Shown here in pieces: positions 36,450-54,012 of a stretch of DNA of 64,000 nucleotides. Source of the stretch: Asterella californica (Eukaryota; Streptophyta; Marchantiopsida; Marchantiales; Aytoniaceae). Location of the stretch: NCBI GenBank assembly GCA_036924285.1, contig JAYKYS010000001.1:38501501-38565500 (forward strand). Reading direction: 5' to 3'. The position numbers and the translations under genes were made by a program. The notes under the pieces were generated by a model. That model made no database searches and was not told the DNA's origin. It saw only the letters and a list, made by a program, of their open reading frames with translations. How positions within the stretch are numbered: position 1 is the stretch's first letter; each line of letters starts with the position of its first letter.

Positions 36450-37860
36450 GGAACGCAGGGAGTTGAATGGCTACAAACAAATGACTTGAACAACCACAGT
36501 GATTGTTCCCGACCCTTGGCCACATAGCGAACAAATATCCTTCAGGATAATTCCGACTCAGATCTTGCTGCTCGTGTGATTGCACTAATCCAGTAGCGGT
36601 GGTGTTTCTTGGAGCCAGTTTACACTATTTATCTCCACGTTCAAAGTCCTGATCAGTCCTTCTCGTATTCTGCGTTGCTTGTCTGGTGAAATGATTCATC
36701 AGTCATGCGGCTGTTTTCCTGAATAAAGGAGTTCCACTCAAGAAGCGCATGGATAGAAAAGAAAGCATGTGTGGCTCACCTGAAGGTCCTACAGGTAAAT
36801 AATGTAGTCCTTGTGGGGGAAAAAGTACCGAGCCTTAGGACAGCATGTTCGGCAGCATGTGGCGAAGGTGCTACTAGTTAGGACACTCGAAGTTCCGCAG
36901 ATTCAAGTGATAATTTTCCAGCAACACATATTTCCTTCAAGTTGTTCCTTGTAGTGTATTTTGGTGGCAGATTTCACCTTTGATCACGGCTCCGCCTCTG
37001 GGGACTTACCAGAGTCGCAGGTTGAAGTCCAACGCTGCAACATGTCTACACAAACCGTTGTCGAGAAGTTGTGAGTGAGCTGCAGATATGACTCGCTTCC
37101 CCAAACTTCTGTTGGCTCGTTCTAAGGCTGGTGAAACAGTTGGGGGACCTAGGTTTCCTGGACGTACCTGATGATTTGAACACTTGTTTCTGATGTGTGT
37201 TGGCTGTACGCGGTCCTTTTCTTCAGGGCCTTCCCACTTCACCGCCCGCGTTACGCTTCCACTTTGACCGTTCCTCATGTCTCCTTTTCTCACCTTCACA
37301 GTGTATCAAGCATGAGCAACTGGAGGATTTCGGTCAGTGACTAAACCTGGAATTTTTGGCTTCCTCCACGTCTGTCCAGCTGCTCCATGTCAAATCATTA
37401 CATTCCTCGACCTGGAATGGTCTGAGACGTTGTAAGAATCGCCCAACGTCTCAGAATCTCCCAACATCTGAGACGTTGTAAGAAGTTGTGAGTTAGCTAC
37501 AGATCTCGCCCGCTTCCACTCGTACCTCATTCAGCACCAGTCAAGTCTTTCGTCTTTTAAATTACCTTATTGTCGTGCTAGTAGAGTCCTTCTAGCCTTA
37601 CATGCTGCAATTCAGTCCTTGATCCCGGGTGAAGGCAACTACTTTCTTCACTAGAAATAAGCATAATTTAACTGCCAACTTCGGCGAGGATGGGTCCAGG
37701 AGACTCGCAGGTTGCGAAGTTTAATCTCTTCGATCCTGATGTACGACACCAGATTTCGAGCAACCCTAAGTTCGAACCTCCCTCATCAGGACAACATGTA
37801 GAGTTCTTGAGTTTTGTTCTTTGCAAAGTAGGATCTTGACAGTCAGGGCGGCAAGTGTGA
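36450..37860. other. upstream region of the GT92 pseudogene
   Basis: No supported gene. A diverged duplication of about 40 bp is visible: AGAAGTTGTGAGTGAGCTGC at about 37,056 and AGAAGTTGTGAGTTAGCTAC at about 37,478, each followed by a CGCTTCC word. Around 37,425-37,485 the word GAGACGTTGTAAGAA is repeated and partly inverted (AACGTCTC). This is the expected place for the promoter of the GT92 locus. Confidence 0.4.
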
Positions 37861-37863
37861 GAA

Positions 37864-39672
37864 ATGGCTAGTTTCCAGTTCAAAATCAAGCCGACTGTGC
37901 TTAGTATTTTATTAGCCGGATGCATTTTCCTCGTAGGCTACTTCTATCTGCGCATGGATTTTGCACTGTCTGATATTGTCTTTGAGAACATATACAAGAG
38001 GGAGACAATCAATTGCCAGAAACCTAATGGTGAAGACAGGCAGCCTACGGAAGTCGACAATAGAAGGCTCTGGCAAGCAACGGACGACTCCGGCCGACAA
38101 ACCGGTGACAGGTGAAAAAGAAGATACACAATCTAATGGAGCCCCGGTTCTGGAAGAGTTGGTGCTTGAATAAGTTAAACGGTTTCTGGCAGATCAGATG
38201 CGTAATGATCCGTTGAAGAGCTCGGAGGCCTGGCTAAGTCAAAGTTGGGAAACAGGAGGAGGCCAGTACATATCTGCCTTGGACAATTCAGTCAAGGACT
38301 TAATCAGAAATCCTCTCTTGCAGCTGCAACAGTTGCAGCAGGCACGCAAAAGTGAAGGTGTGCCGTCAGATCTTGAGGACAGGGAGCACACTTGGAGAGA
38401 AGCGTCAAGGGTTATGGAAGTTATCGATGAAGACAGTGCAGAGATTGGCGAGTTCAAGTTCAAAGCCTACGGCCGACTGAATCTTCGAAGGCTCGTTGTG
38501 TATAGCTCCTACAGATCTTCTCTCCAAGAATTCACAGTTGTGACTCTGAGCCCCACTGTCTTGAAGTCCTTAGGTGGGCCTGTTTACAATACCTGCGTTT
38601 GGCTGCCAGATGGAAGCACAAATTCACCCGGACGCTTCTCTTCTATGCAGAAAATGAGCTCGACCGGACGATTGCCGGATCAAGGTGGAAGTCTCAACCT
38701 TAGGTATGTGAAGGACACGCACGGGCGTAACTACGATACGCTGGTCATTCGTTGCTCATTTCCTGAACCGGTTGGGACTGACAGTGCCGGAGGCTTCCTT
38801 TACCTCAACGTCTCGCATAGTTCAGAATCCTCCGAGCTTGTTCCCGTCTTCCGTGAGCGACCTTCACAGTTGAATGCTAGCATGTACGACCTCACAACTT
38901 TCCAATACCAGTATGCGTATTGTTCGGCCCCAGTTTGGACAAATTTGAGCCCTTCACACGTCAAAGAATGGTTCATGTTTCACCATACGCTGACAAAAGG
39001 CAATATTGTCTACTTCATTTACGACAACATCGGAATTGATGACGGAACTATGGCAGTCTGAAGCCTTTCATGGACATGGGCATCTTGACAGTGATAAACC
39101 AGCACAGAGAGAGAGACTACGATGCATGGTACATACTCAGGCTCCGACCATAAACGACTGCCTCAACCGAGCCCGGTTTCTCGCGAAGTGGGTGTTTTTT
39201 TGGGATTTTGATGAATACCTGCACTTGCCACCTCCACTCACACTTCCTGCGTTGCTTGAGCAAGTCGAACGGACAGAGGCGCCTTGGATCACCTTCGGCA
39301 ACATGTGGTACAGTCGTACGTACTGTGCCCCAGAGTCGAGGAAGGGTGACTGGGCGGTTGAAAGAATGTTATACCGACTTGAGAAACCAGTCTGCGGTAT
39401 AGACGACATCGCCCACGTCTGCGAAGATGCGATGGGGCACCGTAAGTGGATCGCAAATCCAAGAGCAGTGAAGGTTGGCTCCACCCACAGAGCACTGGAC
39501 CCATTGAGCGGTGGAATGAATCTTGACACTGCCGTGGCGCGGATCAATCACTACAGAACTCGCAGCTGCTGATACGGACTGCAAAATCATCAAGGATCCG
39601 CTTGAGGTAAATGGCACTAAAGTGGACGGATGGTGGGTCAAGGACGATCAACTTGCTACCTTCGTTACTTGA
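37864..39672 (+). pseudogene. glycosyltransferase family 92 (galactan synthase-like), frameshifted
   Basis: The locus is single-exon in layout. It starts with ATG and a type II Golgi signal anchor (PTVLSILLAGCIFLVGYFYL). A stem region and the GT92/DUF23 catalytic domain follow: VKEWFMFHHTL, VYFIYDNIGIDDG, INDCLNRARFLAKWVFFWDF with the DxD-type motif DFDEY, WITFGNMWYSRTYC, and ARINHYRT near the end. Family members add beta-1,4-galactose to pectic galactan or related glycans in the Golgi. The reading frame changes at least four times: between about 37,990 and 38,110; near 39,058; near 39,132; and near 39,555. An in-frame TAA sits at 38,171. Each catalytic-domain shift fits one missing base. Residue-level conservation between lesions is good, so inactivation is recent or the assembly carries indel errors. 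Confidence 0.8.
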
Positions 39673-39679
39673 TCTTTGA

Positions 39680-41290
39680 AAGCCTCTGCGGTATCGTTTG
39701 AAGGTTTTCAAAGCCCAGTACGTGAGAGCTAGTGTTTCCAGCATAATGGAGGCAAAGATCTCTTCCGTTCGCTATGTCTACAAGGAAAGGCTAAAGCCAA
39801 CTCTTGTCCTCGAGCTCGTTGATTCAAGATGACCGGTTCGAAAGTGGGAAACAGCAGACCGCGGGTTCATGACTAATGGTGTGAGATCAACAGACACGCT
39901 TTGTACGTAGAGCCACATACGCAACAGAGGTCACAGTTCTTGTGATCAACCAGGTGCTACGCTTGACTGTCACCAAAATTCGAGGTGCAAGTACGAGTCA
40001 CCGTCAGGTACAGACATAAAGCTAGGTAAATCGTACACGTCAGGCTGAAGCCGTCCGTCATCTCGTTTCCTAACTAGTCTGGATACTCCTTCGGCTTTGC
40101 AGGCTTAAAGCTTTGACAAACCACAGGCTTCTGTAACATAAATTGATTTAACTAACTTAACGCTCAAAGTGAAATTTCACGACGTGTTCCAAAAGTGCAA
40201 AAGTATCTCAGATTACGGATGATATAGTCCAGACTTGGGATTGTAGCCAGCACGAAATATTCAGGCAGACACTACCCACGACGCGGCTGCTGAGCGCATT
40301 TTTTTGCGAGAGTGGACGAGTATTTGCTCGTTTGTCAAACGTTTTACAGCATAAAAGCACTTGCCGCTTGTTCTTCTACCAGAATCTACCCGGGATATGT
40401 ATCTAACCGAGTTCCAAGTAATCAGTTTGGAGGTCAACCTGGAAATTTGGACGCAAGTAAAGAGCTTAGCGATGGGGTAACACGGCTATGCTATGCTACT
40501 CGGCACTTAAATATCGCTTCACAGACGATCTTAGTACAGATCATGGTCTGTGACTTCCTTGAGGATCATAAACCTCTACAGTGGATCACGCCACAGCACT
40601 TGTCAGTTCAATTAATCGTGGTCTGGGACTTTCTTGCGGTTCAAAACATGCACAGTAACTGTCTAGGAGACGTGTGCTTAGCCTAGGAATGCGCATGGTC
40701 CAGGACCAGAACTACCTTCTTGGCGTTATGATTTTCACTGTTCCTGAACCTTGGTCAAATCAAACACTGTGCAGTTGAAAAGTATATGCACAGTATATCT
40801 GGCCAGAAACGATAGTTGGCAAGAGCGCCTGGCCAGCCAGAAACTTTTCTCACAGCTGCTTTTCCTCCAGTCTGATATCTTGCAGCAGCAGACATCCCAG
40901 TCGAATGCTAAAGGCAATTCGTAATATAAAGGAGACGTAAGCAGTTCATTTTATGAAACCGCGTCAGGTGGAATCTTCAACACGGAAGACTTGTATTGAA
41001 TTCCACCTGAAGTTGCGGTGGGTAGAGGCGACTAGAACAAGCCGAACCCCTCCCGGGGAACAAGTGCGAATCTGATAGATCCACACTGGAAAACAGTACT
41101 GATTGATGAAAAACCCTATATTTGGTGAGCTTCTCAAGCGAACATAAATACAGTCGTATGACCAGTGAATCAGATGCGCTAAGAAAGTACAACACGAAAA
41201 GACTGACCAGTGCTAGTTGTGTCCGTATTTTTCCATGTGTCTTCTCACTTCTTTTGTGTGATAGCGAACTCGCCCGAGCACGCTTTGTTT
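39680..41290. other. intergenic, no supported gene
   Basis: The frame at 40312-40686 opens with GTG and has no domain; the minus frame at 40977-41339 overlaps the RING gene start and is a shadow. The last 200 bp should hold the promoter and 5' UTR of the RING gene; no clear TATA box is seen. Confidence 0.4.
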
Positions 41291-41300
41291 CCATAGATGC

Positions 41301-41789
41301 ATGAACAGAGAAAGGAGTCAGCTTTTGGTGTTTGGACATATGCTGGGCGTCGAGATGTCAAATCCAAGAGAAGAAACCTCAAGATTAGATGAGTTCCACA
41401 AACTGATATCACAAAGGCAACTTTATGAGCAGAATCTGAAAGATGCGAGGGCTCTGATGGTAGAGTACGAGAGGAAAGTTTTGGAGTGCAGAAGAACTCA
41501 AGAGGAGCAAGGAGATCTCATCAGGAAGATACAGATCGCTGAGGATATCGAACTGGAAGAAAAGCGGAATATCTTCAAGAAGTTGGACACGTACAAGATG
41601 CTCAGTATGTGTCATATCTGCAATACGCAGCCTAGGAATGCCTTGGATTTACCATGCATGCATTTCATTTGTTGTGAAGAATGTCTGCACTTATCGAAGA
41701 TATGGAGCGGAGTTCAAGCCTGTCTCATGTGCAGAGTTAGAGAGCAAGAGACTGATCAAAACGACTCTGAGATTCACGATTCTGTTTAA
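41301..41789 (+). CDS. small coiled-coil RING finger protein (probable E3 ubiquitin ligase)
   Basis: An intronless frame of 162 codons starts with ATG at 41301; a second ATG at codon 14 or 19 (MSNPREETSRL) could be the true start. Residues about 25-98 form a Glu/Lys/Leu-rich heptad stretch predicted as coiled coil. A C-terminal RING of C3HC4 type follows: C104-x2-C107, C119-x-H121, C124 or C125, C128, C141-x2-C144 (CHICNTQ, LPCMHFICCEEC, CLMCRV). The LPCxHxxC core resembles BOI-type plant RINGs and IAP-like RINGs, with a slightly longer spacing before the last Cys pair. Such proteins recruit an E2 through the RING and may dimerise by the coiled coil. Substrate and pathway cannot be told from sequence. 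It is intact and flanked by non-coding DNA. Confidence 0.7.
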   Translation: MNRERSQLLVFGHMLGVEMSNPREETSRLDEFHKLISQRQLYEQNLKDARALMVEYERKVLECRRTQEEQGDLIRKIQIAEDIELEEKRNIFKKLDTYKMLSMCHICNTQPRNALDLPCMHFICCEECLHLSKIWSGVQACLMCRVREQETDQNDSEIHDSV

Positions 41790-44700
41790 TACGTTAGCCG
41801 TAACAGTTACGAAAACTTGTAGATCTCTTCTATTTCTTGAGGAATAGGAATTAGCGTCGCTGGCCCTCACGTTATTGATGTGGACGGTCTTCGAGTACCG
41901 TTTCGATGTACTCAAGGTGGACTTCAGTGCAATGTTTTGTTGTTGCTCTTCTATATCAATTCAATGGGATATTTTTTCCTCATCATTTCAGCCTCGTGTT
42001 TCCTGTACTACTTTCTCGAGGCGACAATCCAATTGCAAGGGAAAGAATGAGTAGAAGATTTAGTACGTACCTGACAGTGTCCGTTTCTTGCCTAGAATAT
42101 GCATCCGTTTCGAAATTCTTTCCCGGATATGTCAAAACCCTACTATAACCTTCACCACCTTCTCGCACTAACCCTTCGAGTTTCGGAAAAGTTCGTAAAT
42201 CTTCACTTGAATCAGATTGCTGTTATGAGAATTGTTCGTAAATTTGTCACTTCGGTAGATTCTTTTATGTTCAGTCTAGCCGGATCTAGATCTCAGCGTA
42301 GACTGTCAATTATCGTTCAGCACGGCTCTGCGGTATCCTTGCTGGGTGTTTTTGTCAGTTCTTTCTCCGTCGAAGTTGAACAAGCCCAACAAGGCTGCAG
42401 TCAGTCTAGACTCTAGTATCTTTGCGACCTTGTTTCCAACATGTTCAACTCCGTTTCAAGCTTTAAATTCCCAAACACGACCTACTTCAGATCGTCTAAG
42501 TAAGTCGGAAGTAGCATTTTAGAAGCACCAGGATCGCGTGAGCTATTCCAGGGCAGTCAGATTTATCGACAAATCGGCCGATTGATTTCGAGTTTCTTAA
42601 TGACCAACGATCACAAGAAACATCAATTTCAGGTCCACGGATAGACTTCTTCCCTGATGGTAGTTTACAAGGCCAAGCGTTTCTTGGTATATCCTCCCAG
42701 ATTCACACGCGCGATGACCGAAAATTGCACAAGCGCACTGCCACCATAAAACGGAACGAATTGATTCAATCTGGAAACCAGAAAGGAACAGTCTCCATGG
42801 TTAACGTTTTCTCCCACAGTCAGGTACAAACCGAGAAAACAGCAAGGCCACAATCCACTATTCACCAGCTCTATTTCTACAAAACGATTTCTGCGCGTTG
42901 CAGCTCAACGTTGCGCCGACTGTCACGTCGACCAGCGTTCGCTGTAGCATGCCGCTCCTCTAGCGCCTCGATCTTTAAATTCACGCGCGTAATTCATCAT
43001 TCATAAAAGCACGGACAAGACGAGCCTACAGTGTCCGAGAACAAGAAACGGTACTACCTCGAAGAGAGTCACCACTTGCCGCTCGTTACTAGAACGATCG
43101 TTAGTGACGCTTGATACAGGGACAGAATCATGGTGGCTCTCCTTCAAGATCACTACGGGGAGTAAGAGAAACTGTACGTTCTTAACGCAAAAGGCACTTG
43201 ACCTTATCACTTATGTAACTTGCACTTTTAATTTTTGTCGAAGGTAAATTCAAAAGTAGATTTACTTTGTGCGATAATAGAAATTTGGGTACTCCCCAAG
43301 AGAGAGAGAGAGAATAGAGCAGAGTCTCACAGAGACCAACAGTCACCAACTGTATATAGAGAGAGAAGGTCTTTGGAAGGTTCCAGACCTGGCCTGACGA
43401 TATTCTGCACTAAATGAAGTTATCTAAGAAGACACCAGCGTTAATACTAATCTGACGAAATTCTTCTTATAAAAGCGTCTTATCCACTCATGGAGAGAGC
43501 GGGAGGCTGCGGGACATGCGGTCCATGTGACATTGAGCAAGATCTCAAGGATGGAGCGGGAGGATTGCTGTCGATTCAAAGTTGTCACTTCTTGTGGGGA
43601 TCGCGAACAATAACTAGCATTGAATGAGTGGAAGCTCCAAGTCACGGACATAAAGATTTCCTTTGAATTTATGTCGTCTATGGTGTTTGGTAGCGGGTGA
43701 GAGTTGAGCTACCCTACGCAAGCGGCTAGGTACTTCACAGTCCTCGAAACCCTTTGCCAGCGCTGCGCGAAAATTCGAATAGCACCTGTTGTTCCTGTGC
43801 CTGTCACCTGGCGTCAAAGTCCGGAAGGCCGATTCCTCAAGGATGTGGATGTAAATGTAAGTCTCCCTCAAAGAGAAAAAACGCGACGCAATGAATAGCC
43901 AAAGAGTTCTACCGTAATATCCTTCTACTTTAGTATGGGGGAAGTTTGAGCTTGGAAGGTGCAGTAATTTCACACAATCTTGGAGGGGCATTATTATAAA
44001 CTTATGTCAGTGCTGGCTCACCAGCAGACAAGGTCCCTGATTCAGAGGAAGTGGAACAATCGAGGTTCGAGAGTGAACGTTGCTTCAACGTGCGCAGTTA
44101 CGGAACTACTGTCGCAAGCATCACACTTACAACAAGTTCAAGTTCAAGTTCAAAACCCGTGAGACCTTCTAGGAGTTCCTCTGTACATATAATAGTACGC
44201 ACGGAAAAGACACCGAATTCAACAATGTCACAGAGAGTTTGTCATCCATGCCGTTCGGTGCTTATGAAGGTGCGCAACATTTGTTTATGACTTCTAACTC
44301 GCAACCGTCGACAAATGTGGGCCCAGGAGGAAGTAACGATTCATGAGAATCACGAAAGGCGTACTCACTTCACACTACCTCGATTCAAATGACGAACTTG
44401 GAAACTCAGTAGCTTTTGTTTGATCGCTAGGAACGTAGTAGTTGTGATGGTTCGGATTCCAGAATAAGTTATACTTCCGATGCAGATCCAGTTCTTCTAA
44501 ATGATTGTAGAACCACCATAGCTGTAACTTAAGGAAGGGATAAACTATCGGTTTCCGGAACTCCAGACTGGAGCACCTCACCTTGCGGCAGATAAAGGAA
44601 GAATTGATGTCGCGCGATCCACGACGATCGACATAGGATGGTGTCATGCAAAAGGGCAGAGGTTGCCAACCAAAGGTCCTCGAATAGTCCAACGTTTGAG

Positions 44701-46000
44701 TTTAAGGGGCTCAGAAACCGAGCGGGAGCCGTCCACCGAAACTAGTCCAAGCTACTACAGTGTTTGTTGGCTCCTATGCCTTGGACCTCTAAAAACTTTT
44801 GTCACTTTGCCAACTTACAATACTAATACTCCAGAATCTTCTCTCGGGATTTGCCGAGATTTGAAGAAGCCATACTCAGGCGGCAGACCCGAAGTCTGTC
44901 AAGACCTCTGGCGGTGTTTATAATTCAGACCATCTTGCCAGAGTCAGTAGACACGAAATCTTTCGCTCCATTTGCTACTTAGGTTCTTTTCAGCTTTTAC
45001 GTTTGCATTGGGCTCGTCAACAGTTCACTTGTCCGAGAAGAGAGGTACTTTTATTCAATCATAAGCCTTGCAAGGAATAGTTTGTAGCTTTTCACCTCAT
45101 GCATCGAGGTTGTCGATCTCACCAGTTGGATTTCTTGACCATTTGATTTCCTCCAATGATTTCTTCCTTTTGAACATCCCGTCTTACATGATTGACGTTT
45201 CGGTTCTCGTACAGGTCAGGAACTTGGCTTTCACTGTCCAGAGCTGCTAAATTTACCACAACTTTTTTCTTTACATACTCCTGTCGATAGCCTCTCACCA
45301 GGCTTCCGGTGATCCAAGAATTACAGGTACCATATATTGGCAGTGAAATTAGTAAGAAAAGTTCAACCTACTAAAACCTTGGGAGAAGGGGCTACTCAAA
45401 ACCCCCCTCCTGTCGAGTGCCGCAGCAGGTTTGTTTAAAGGTAGAAATTTGACTTATTTTCAAACGCCTATAGTCCCAAGACCGTCCAATTGGAGCACTG
45501 ATTTTAAGACCCAGCTTTCCTGCACCCTCGCCGGGCTGAGGCCATACAAAGCTGGTCAAGGTTCCACGAAGTGTAGCACCATCCATTCAGTTTGCCGATC
45601 TAAAGAAAGTAGAGGCTCTACACCCCTCGAACGCCTTCATCGAAACTTCTGCCTCTCACAAATAGCGTAGGTTTAGTTTTTCCTTCATGGACAGACTGCA
45701 CGACGATCCAGTTCAACCATCAACACATCCGGTAAGATCCGGAAGCAGCCTCCGAAGAGGAGCAGCAAGTAAATATGCAGGATTTTAGCTGTCACCTTCG
45801 TCCGCAACAGTGAAGTCCACTGAGGGTGAGTGTCGTGTAATCAGCACAGGAACTGAGAAGGATTTGGGCAGGAGCTGTTGAACAGAACTGGGCAGCAAGG
45901 GCAGAAGAGAAGTACGACAGGATGGACACGTTATGATAAGCACTTGTGTCTCGGAAAACAAAATAGTTTCTTTATGTAGTGGAGAGGACAAAACATGAAG
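41790..46000. other. intergenic, no recognised gene
   Basis: Several open frames of 60-125 codons occur on both strands (for example minus 43614-43991 and 44375-44692, plus 42099-42416), none with a recognisable domain, good start context or splice pattern. The minus frames at 43424-43651 and 44375-44692 have moderately protein-like composition (for example KLQLWWFYNHLEELDLHRKY) and could be fragments of lost genes. A GA microsatellite sits near 43,300. Confidence 0.4.
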
Positions 46001-46463
46001 TACGCCCAGCTTCTACCATAGACTCAATGGCCTAGCTAACAAGGTAGAAGGGACCAGCAACCGCAGTGACAAAGTACTGATGACTGCGGCAAGACTCTTT
46101 GACTGCATGAAGAGAACGTTAACCAACATCTCTTGGTAATTAAAAGCCTTAATCAAGGCACTATGTCAAACGACCTTCCTTGTACAACGCGAGCAACAGA
46201 AGGGCGTGTAGTCTCTGCTGATCGGCGAAAGGTAATGAGGTGAGATGAGCCACCGCTTATTTGCAATTTGGTCTCGGTGTTGGAAACTAGATGGAATCAC
46301 AGATGGTTGCTCGAAAACATCTTCGATAGACCACGAGAACTGGTTGACACCAAGGCCCGCTCTAGAAATAAAAACTGAAATTTACACATTCACAAAAGCC
46401 TGTACCACCTAAGCTGAAAATGGAGGGTGCTCGGGCACCGTGTATAAGACATGGATGGATTTT
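46001..46463 (-). other. 3' UTR/downstream region of the NEK6-like gene
   Basis: The region follows the kinase stop codon (minus strand) and contains no open frame of note. It most likely holds the 3' UTR. No polyadenylation signal could be fixed with confidence. Confidence 0.4.
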
Positions 46464-51271
<4,808 letters not shown>

Positions 51272-53000
51272 TTTGCTTGAACAGTAACTGGGGATTCGGA
51301 TGAGAGGTGGTGACACGGCGCAGTCTTTCCTACACAAGGTTCTGTTCACTCATTCGCAGATCCACTTCACGTCCAGCCGGGGTACGATGCTTCGAGTGCA
51401 TGAACTCTGGTCCCTTTTCCATGAAGCCTGTGGTAGCTATCCAGAGCTACCAAAGGTATCGACGCGCAGTCTGAGTAAAGAAAGGAATTTCCTTTGCGAG
51501 TTATTTTCTCTTAAAAGTGTGCCCAGAAGGACACGACGGAATTAACCGAAAAGTTCACGATATATAGGAGATACAAGGGTAGAATATACTTCGACATAAA
51601 CGAAAACGAAAATGGGGATGACACTGACTCCGGGGAATTTTCAGCAGATTCTCGGAGTTATGATGGTCTGACCGGTAAAGCCGAAGGGGAAGTTCAAGCA
51701 GAGCCCAGTGAGAAGACTAGCGGAGGCTCCAGATCAAATGATCAGATGGAGGAGAATTGAAACTTTGAACTGGATGCAAACACATACAGCAGGTACAGGG
51801 CCCAGTGTCAAATGCAAAGGATATGGAAGAGTTAACCTGAGCAATGTAACGGACGGCGAGACTAAGCAATCGGATCGAAGTGGACTCGTGGCACAATTAG
51901 GGCAGTAGACTGCACACAACGAAGGATGGGAGCAGGCAAGCAGCTCGACAGAATGGCAAGGTACTTCAAACGACAATGTCACGGAACCGAAACACTATCG
52001 GTTGGAAGCGGATGCGGATAGAGGAGAAGGAAACCGCAGAAGCAAAGTAGCTGGAGCTGCGACTTTATCACAAACGAACCACGACAGTTCTTCTCCTCCC
52101 TTCTCTCTCTTTCTCTCTCTCTGTGCACACCAACAGTGATCTAGTCCACACCTGCTTTCCCCACGTCCCCGTCTCCCTGGGATTTCAAACTCCAATCCAC
52201 ACCACCTCAGTAACACTAACAACCCTGCCCGAACCCCACACACCTGATGCTGCTTCGATAGAACCTCTATCACTCTGGCGCCAGTGTCCGCTCAAAGCGG
52301 GCCCCTCCCTCCTTCTCTACTCCTCTAGTCCAGCAACTCAACCGCAATCAAAATGCTGACAGAAACTGGACAAAACACTCCTCGAGATCCGCACGCTCAA
52401 ATAAACTGGAGACCAAGCCCGTCCGTCGTGTCTCTCTCTCGCTCGTCCGCTCTGTGTCTATGCAATGCGCTTCTCGGTGCTCCGCTTTGCTTTGCGTGGC
52501 GACGAGCGTTCAATGATGGATTGACGATAAGTAAGAAAGGAGAAACAAAAAGGAGAAAGGGGAAGGAAGGGAAGATGAAGGAAGGGATCGCCTCCCGCTC
52601 AAGAGCTTAGAACCTCCTCTTTCTTTGTGAGAGGGGGCTGCGAGGCTGGAGTGTAATTAAAGCCCCGAGAGGAATTTACGATTCCGAATTTCCCACTTAC
52701 AGTACTGATTTACCGCCCATCGATCCCACCTCGCGGGGGTTTGCTTTGAACTACAGGCTGGTAACTCTGACAGCCACCCACCTGGCACGTCATCCGCAGT
52801 TACTGTCAGCTGTGTCGTTAGACTGTTACTGTGCCCAGCAGCAAGTCCCCGGGGTCCCCTGCCGCGAATCACCTTCACGCCTACGCCTTCTGCCCCGCCG
52901 GCGCTCCCTTCACGACCGGCCAGGTCCTACATGACAGACCCCCAGTCCCTCCCTCCTCCAGCCCATCCCATGTGACTGTCACTGTAGGCCAATGTATGTC
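51272..53000 (-). promoter_or_regulatory. 5' UTR/promoter region of the NEK6-like gene with GA/CT tract
   Basis: Upstream of the kinase ATG on the minus strand, the sequence is richer in G+C than the far flanks. It includes a CTCTCT tract on plus (about 52,090-52,125, GAGA on the coding strand), a feature common in plant 5' UTRs and promoters. A 5' UTR intron is possible. Small frames on plus (52123-52610) and minus (51995-52273) are without domains; the latter could act as an upstream frame if it lies in the leader. No TATA box was fixed. Confidence 0.45.
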
Positions 53001-53110
53001 CTTTTAACATGCGTCCTTACCCTTTACTGTACATCTTTCTCCTTTAAAAGAGAGGTTAACTCATGATACCGTCGAGAAGTCCAGTATAGAGTTCCAGGTT
53101 CTTTTGCTTT
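53000..53110. repeat. dispersed repeat, first copy (pair with 54,300-54,425)
   Basis: CTCCTTTAAAAGAGAGGTTA, then ACTCATGATA, GAAGTCCAGT and AGAGTTCCAGGTTCTTTT recur in the same order and strand near 54,361-54,425. The two copies are 1.3 kb apart and about 85-90% alike by eye. They flank MITE copy C, so they could be duplicated flanks or LTR-like ends of a small element. Confidence 0.7.
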
Positions 53111-53149
53111 TCTCCCCTTTCTTTTCTCCTCTATCCTTTACATTCTTGC

Positions 53150-53570
53150 TCTATCACACCTAGTTTTTCTCAACCGTTTTTGTCACCTTTTTTAAAAAAC
53201 TGTACAATTCCGAGTCTAGTAGTGAGGAATACATTATCTTTGTTTTTCAATTTGTGAGATGAGAGTGGTATCGCATCACATTGGTGTTAAACCTTCAGTC
53301 AGGTCTGTCTAGCCCAAGTCCTGAGCTTTCTCTCGCTATATGACATGGCCATAAGATTTGGCATGATGTTACAAGGTGATGAAATTCTCACACGTGCTCA
53401 ACACCTAAAAACTCGAAATTCAAATGAAATATATGCCTGCATCAACCCGTTTTCCAAAAAAGAGGAAACTGTATGATAAAGGGATCTCCTGTTTAAAAAA
53501 TTAAAACTGGGACTGAAACGCAAAACAGGCTTATTACCAACCCTCAACTTTTCAAGTGTGAGAGAGAAAA
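53150..53570. repeat. diverged dispersed repeat, copy 1 (pair with 57,855-58,310)
   Basis: Matching words in the same order in both copies include a TTTTTCTCAACCG/TTTTTCCTGAAAA start, CTGTAC or TACTGT, TTATCTT, TGTTAAACCTT, CCTGCATCAACCC/CCTGCACCAACCC, GAAACTGTA, GGTCTCTGG or GATCTCCTG, and TTATTACCAACCCTCAACTT/TTATTACCGACCCTCAACTT. Length is about 420-450 bp. No coding capacity. Confidence 0.7.
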
Positions 53571-53645
53571 ACTGATTATGACAAACGATATGCGATCCGG
53601 CACAACCTTGAAGAGAATTTTATTAGTCTTTTGTCTTTCTTTGGT

Positions 53646-54012
53646 TAATAGAGGGTGGCAAAGTTGAGAAATAAAGATTCTTGAACGACGAACAGATAAA
53701 GAACCGTAATTTCACATGAGTTAACTTTGTATAGAAGCGTGATTGAGTCTGGGTCACGTTTTTGACTCAGACATCGCAATTTTTTCATTCTGACATTCAG
53801 AGTAATTACTCAGTGTAGTAGATATTTCATTGCAAAAATAAACGAGAAAAATAAATGAATGATATTTAAGAAAATGCCAGTGGACGTTTTCCTGCAAGTA
53901 ACTCCGGAGGTGTACACACGAAACACCTCCTTAACGTTTTGTCGAAATCGTAACTCTTTCTCGCGGGTGTAGAATCTTTATGAAAAGTTACTAACTTTGA
54001 CACCCCTAATAT
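53646..54012. mobile_element. MITE copy C (TIR GGGGTGTCAAAGTT family)
   Basis: Left end AATAGAGGGTGGCAAAGTTG (about 53647) and right end AACTTTGACACCCCTAATAT (53993-54012) are inverted copies with a few changes. Length about 365 bp, no coding frame. Its right half, read in reverse (AAGATTCTACACCCGCGAGA), closely matches the partial copy at 61.14 kb. Confidence 0.75.

Noticed and set aside
40312..40686. 124-codon plus-strand frame
   Set aside because: Starts with GTG, no domain, no splice context, surrounded by non-coding DNA.
44375..44692. 105-codon minus frame with Trp/His-rich peptide
   Set aside because: TTG start, no homology recognised, no splice partner found; kept only as a mention in the intergenic entry.
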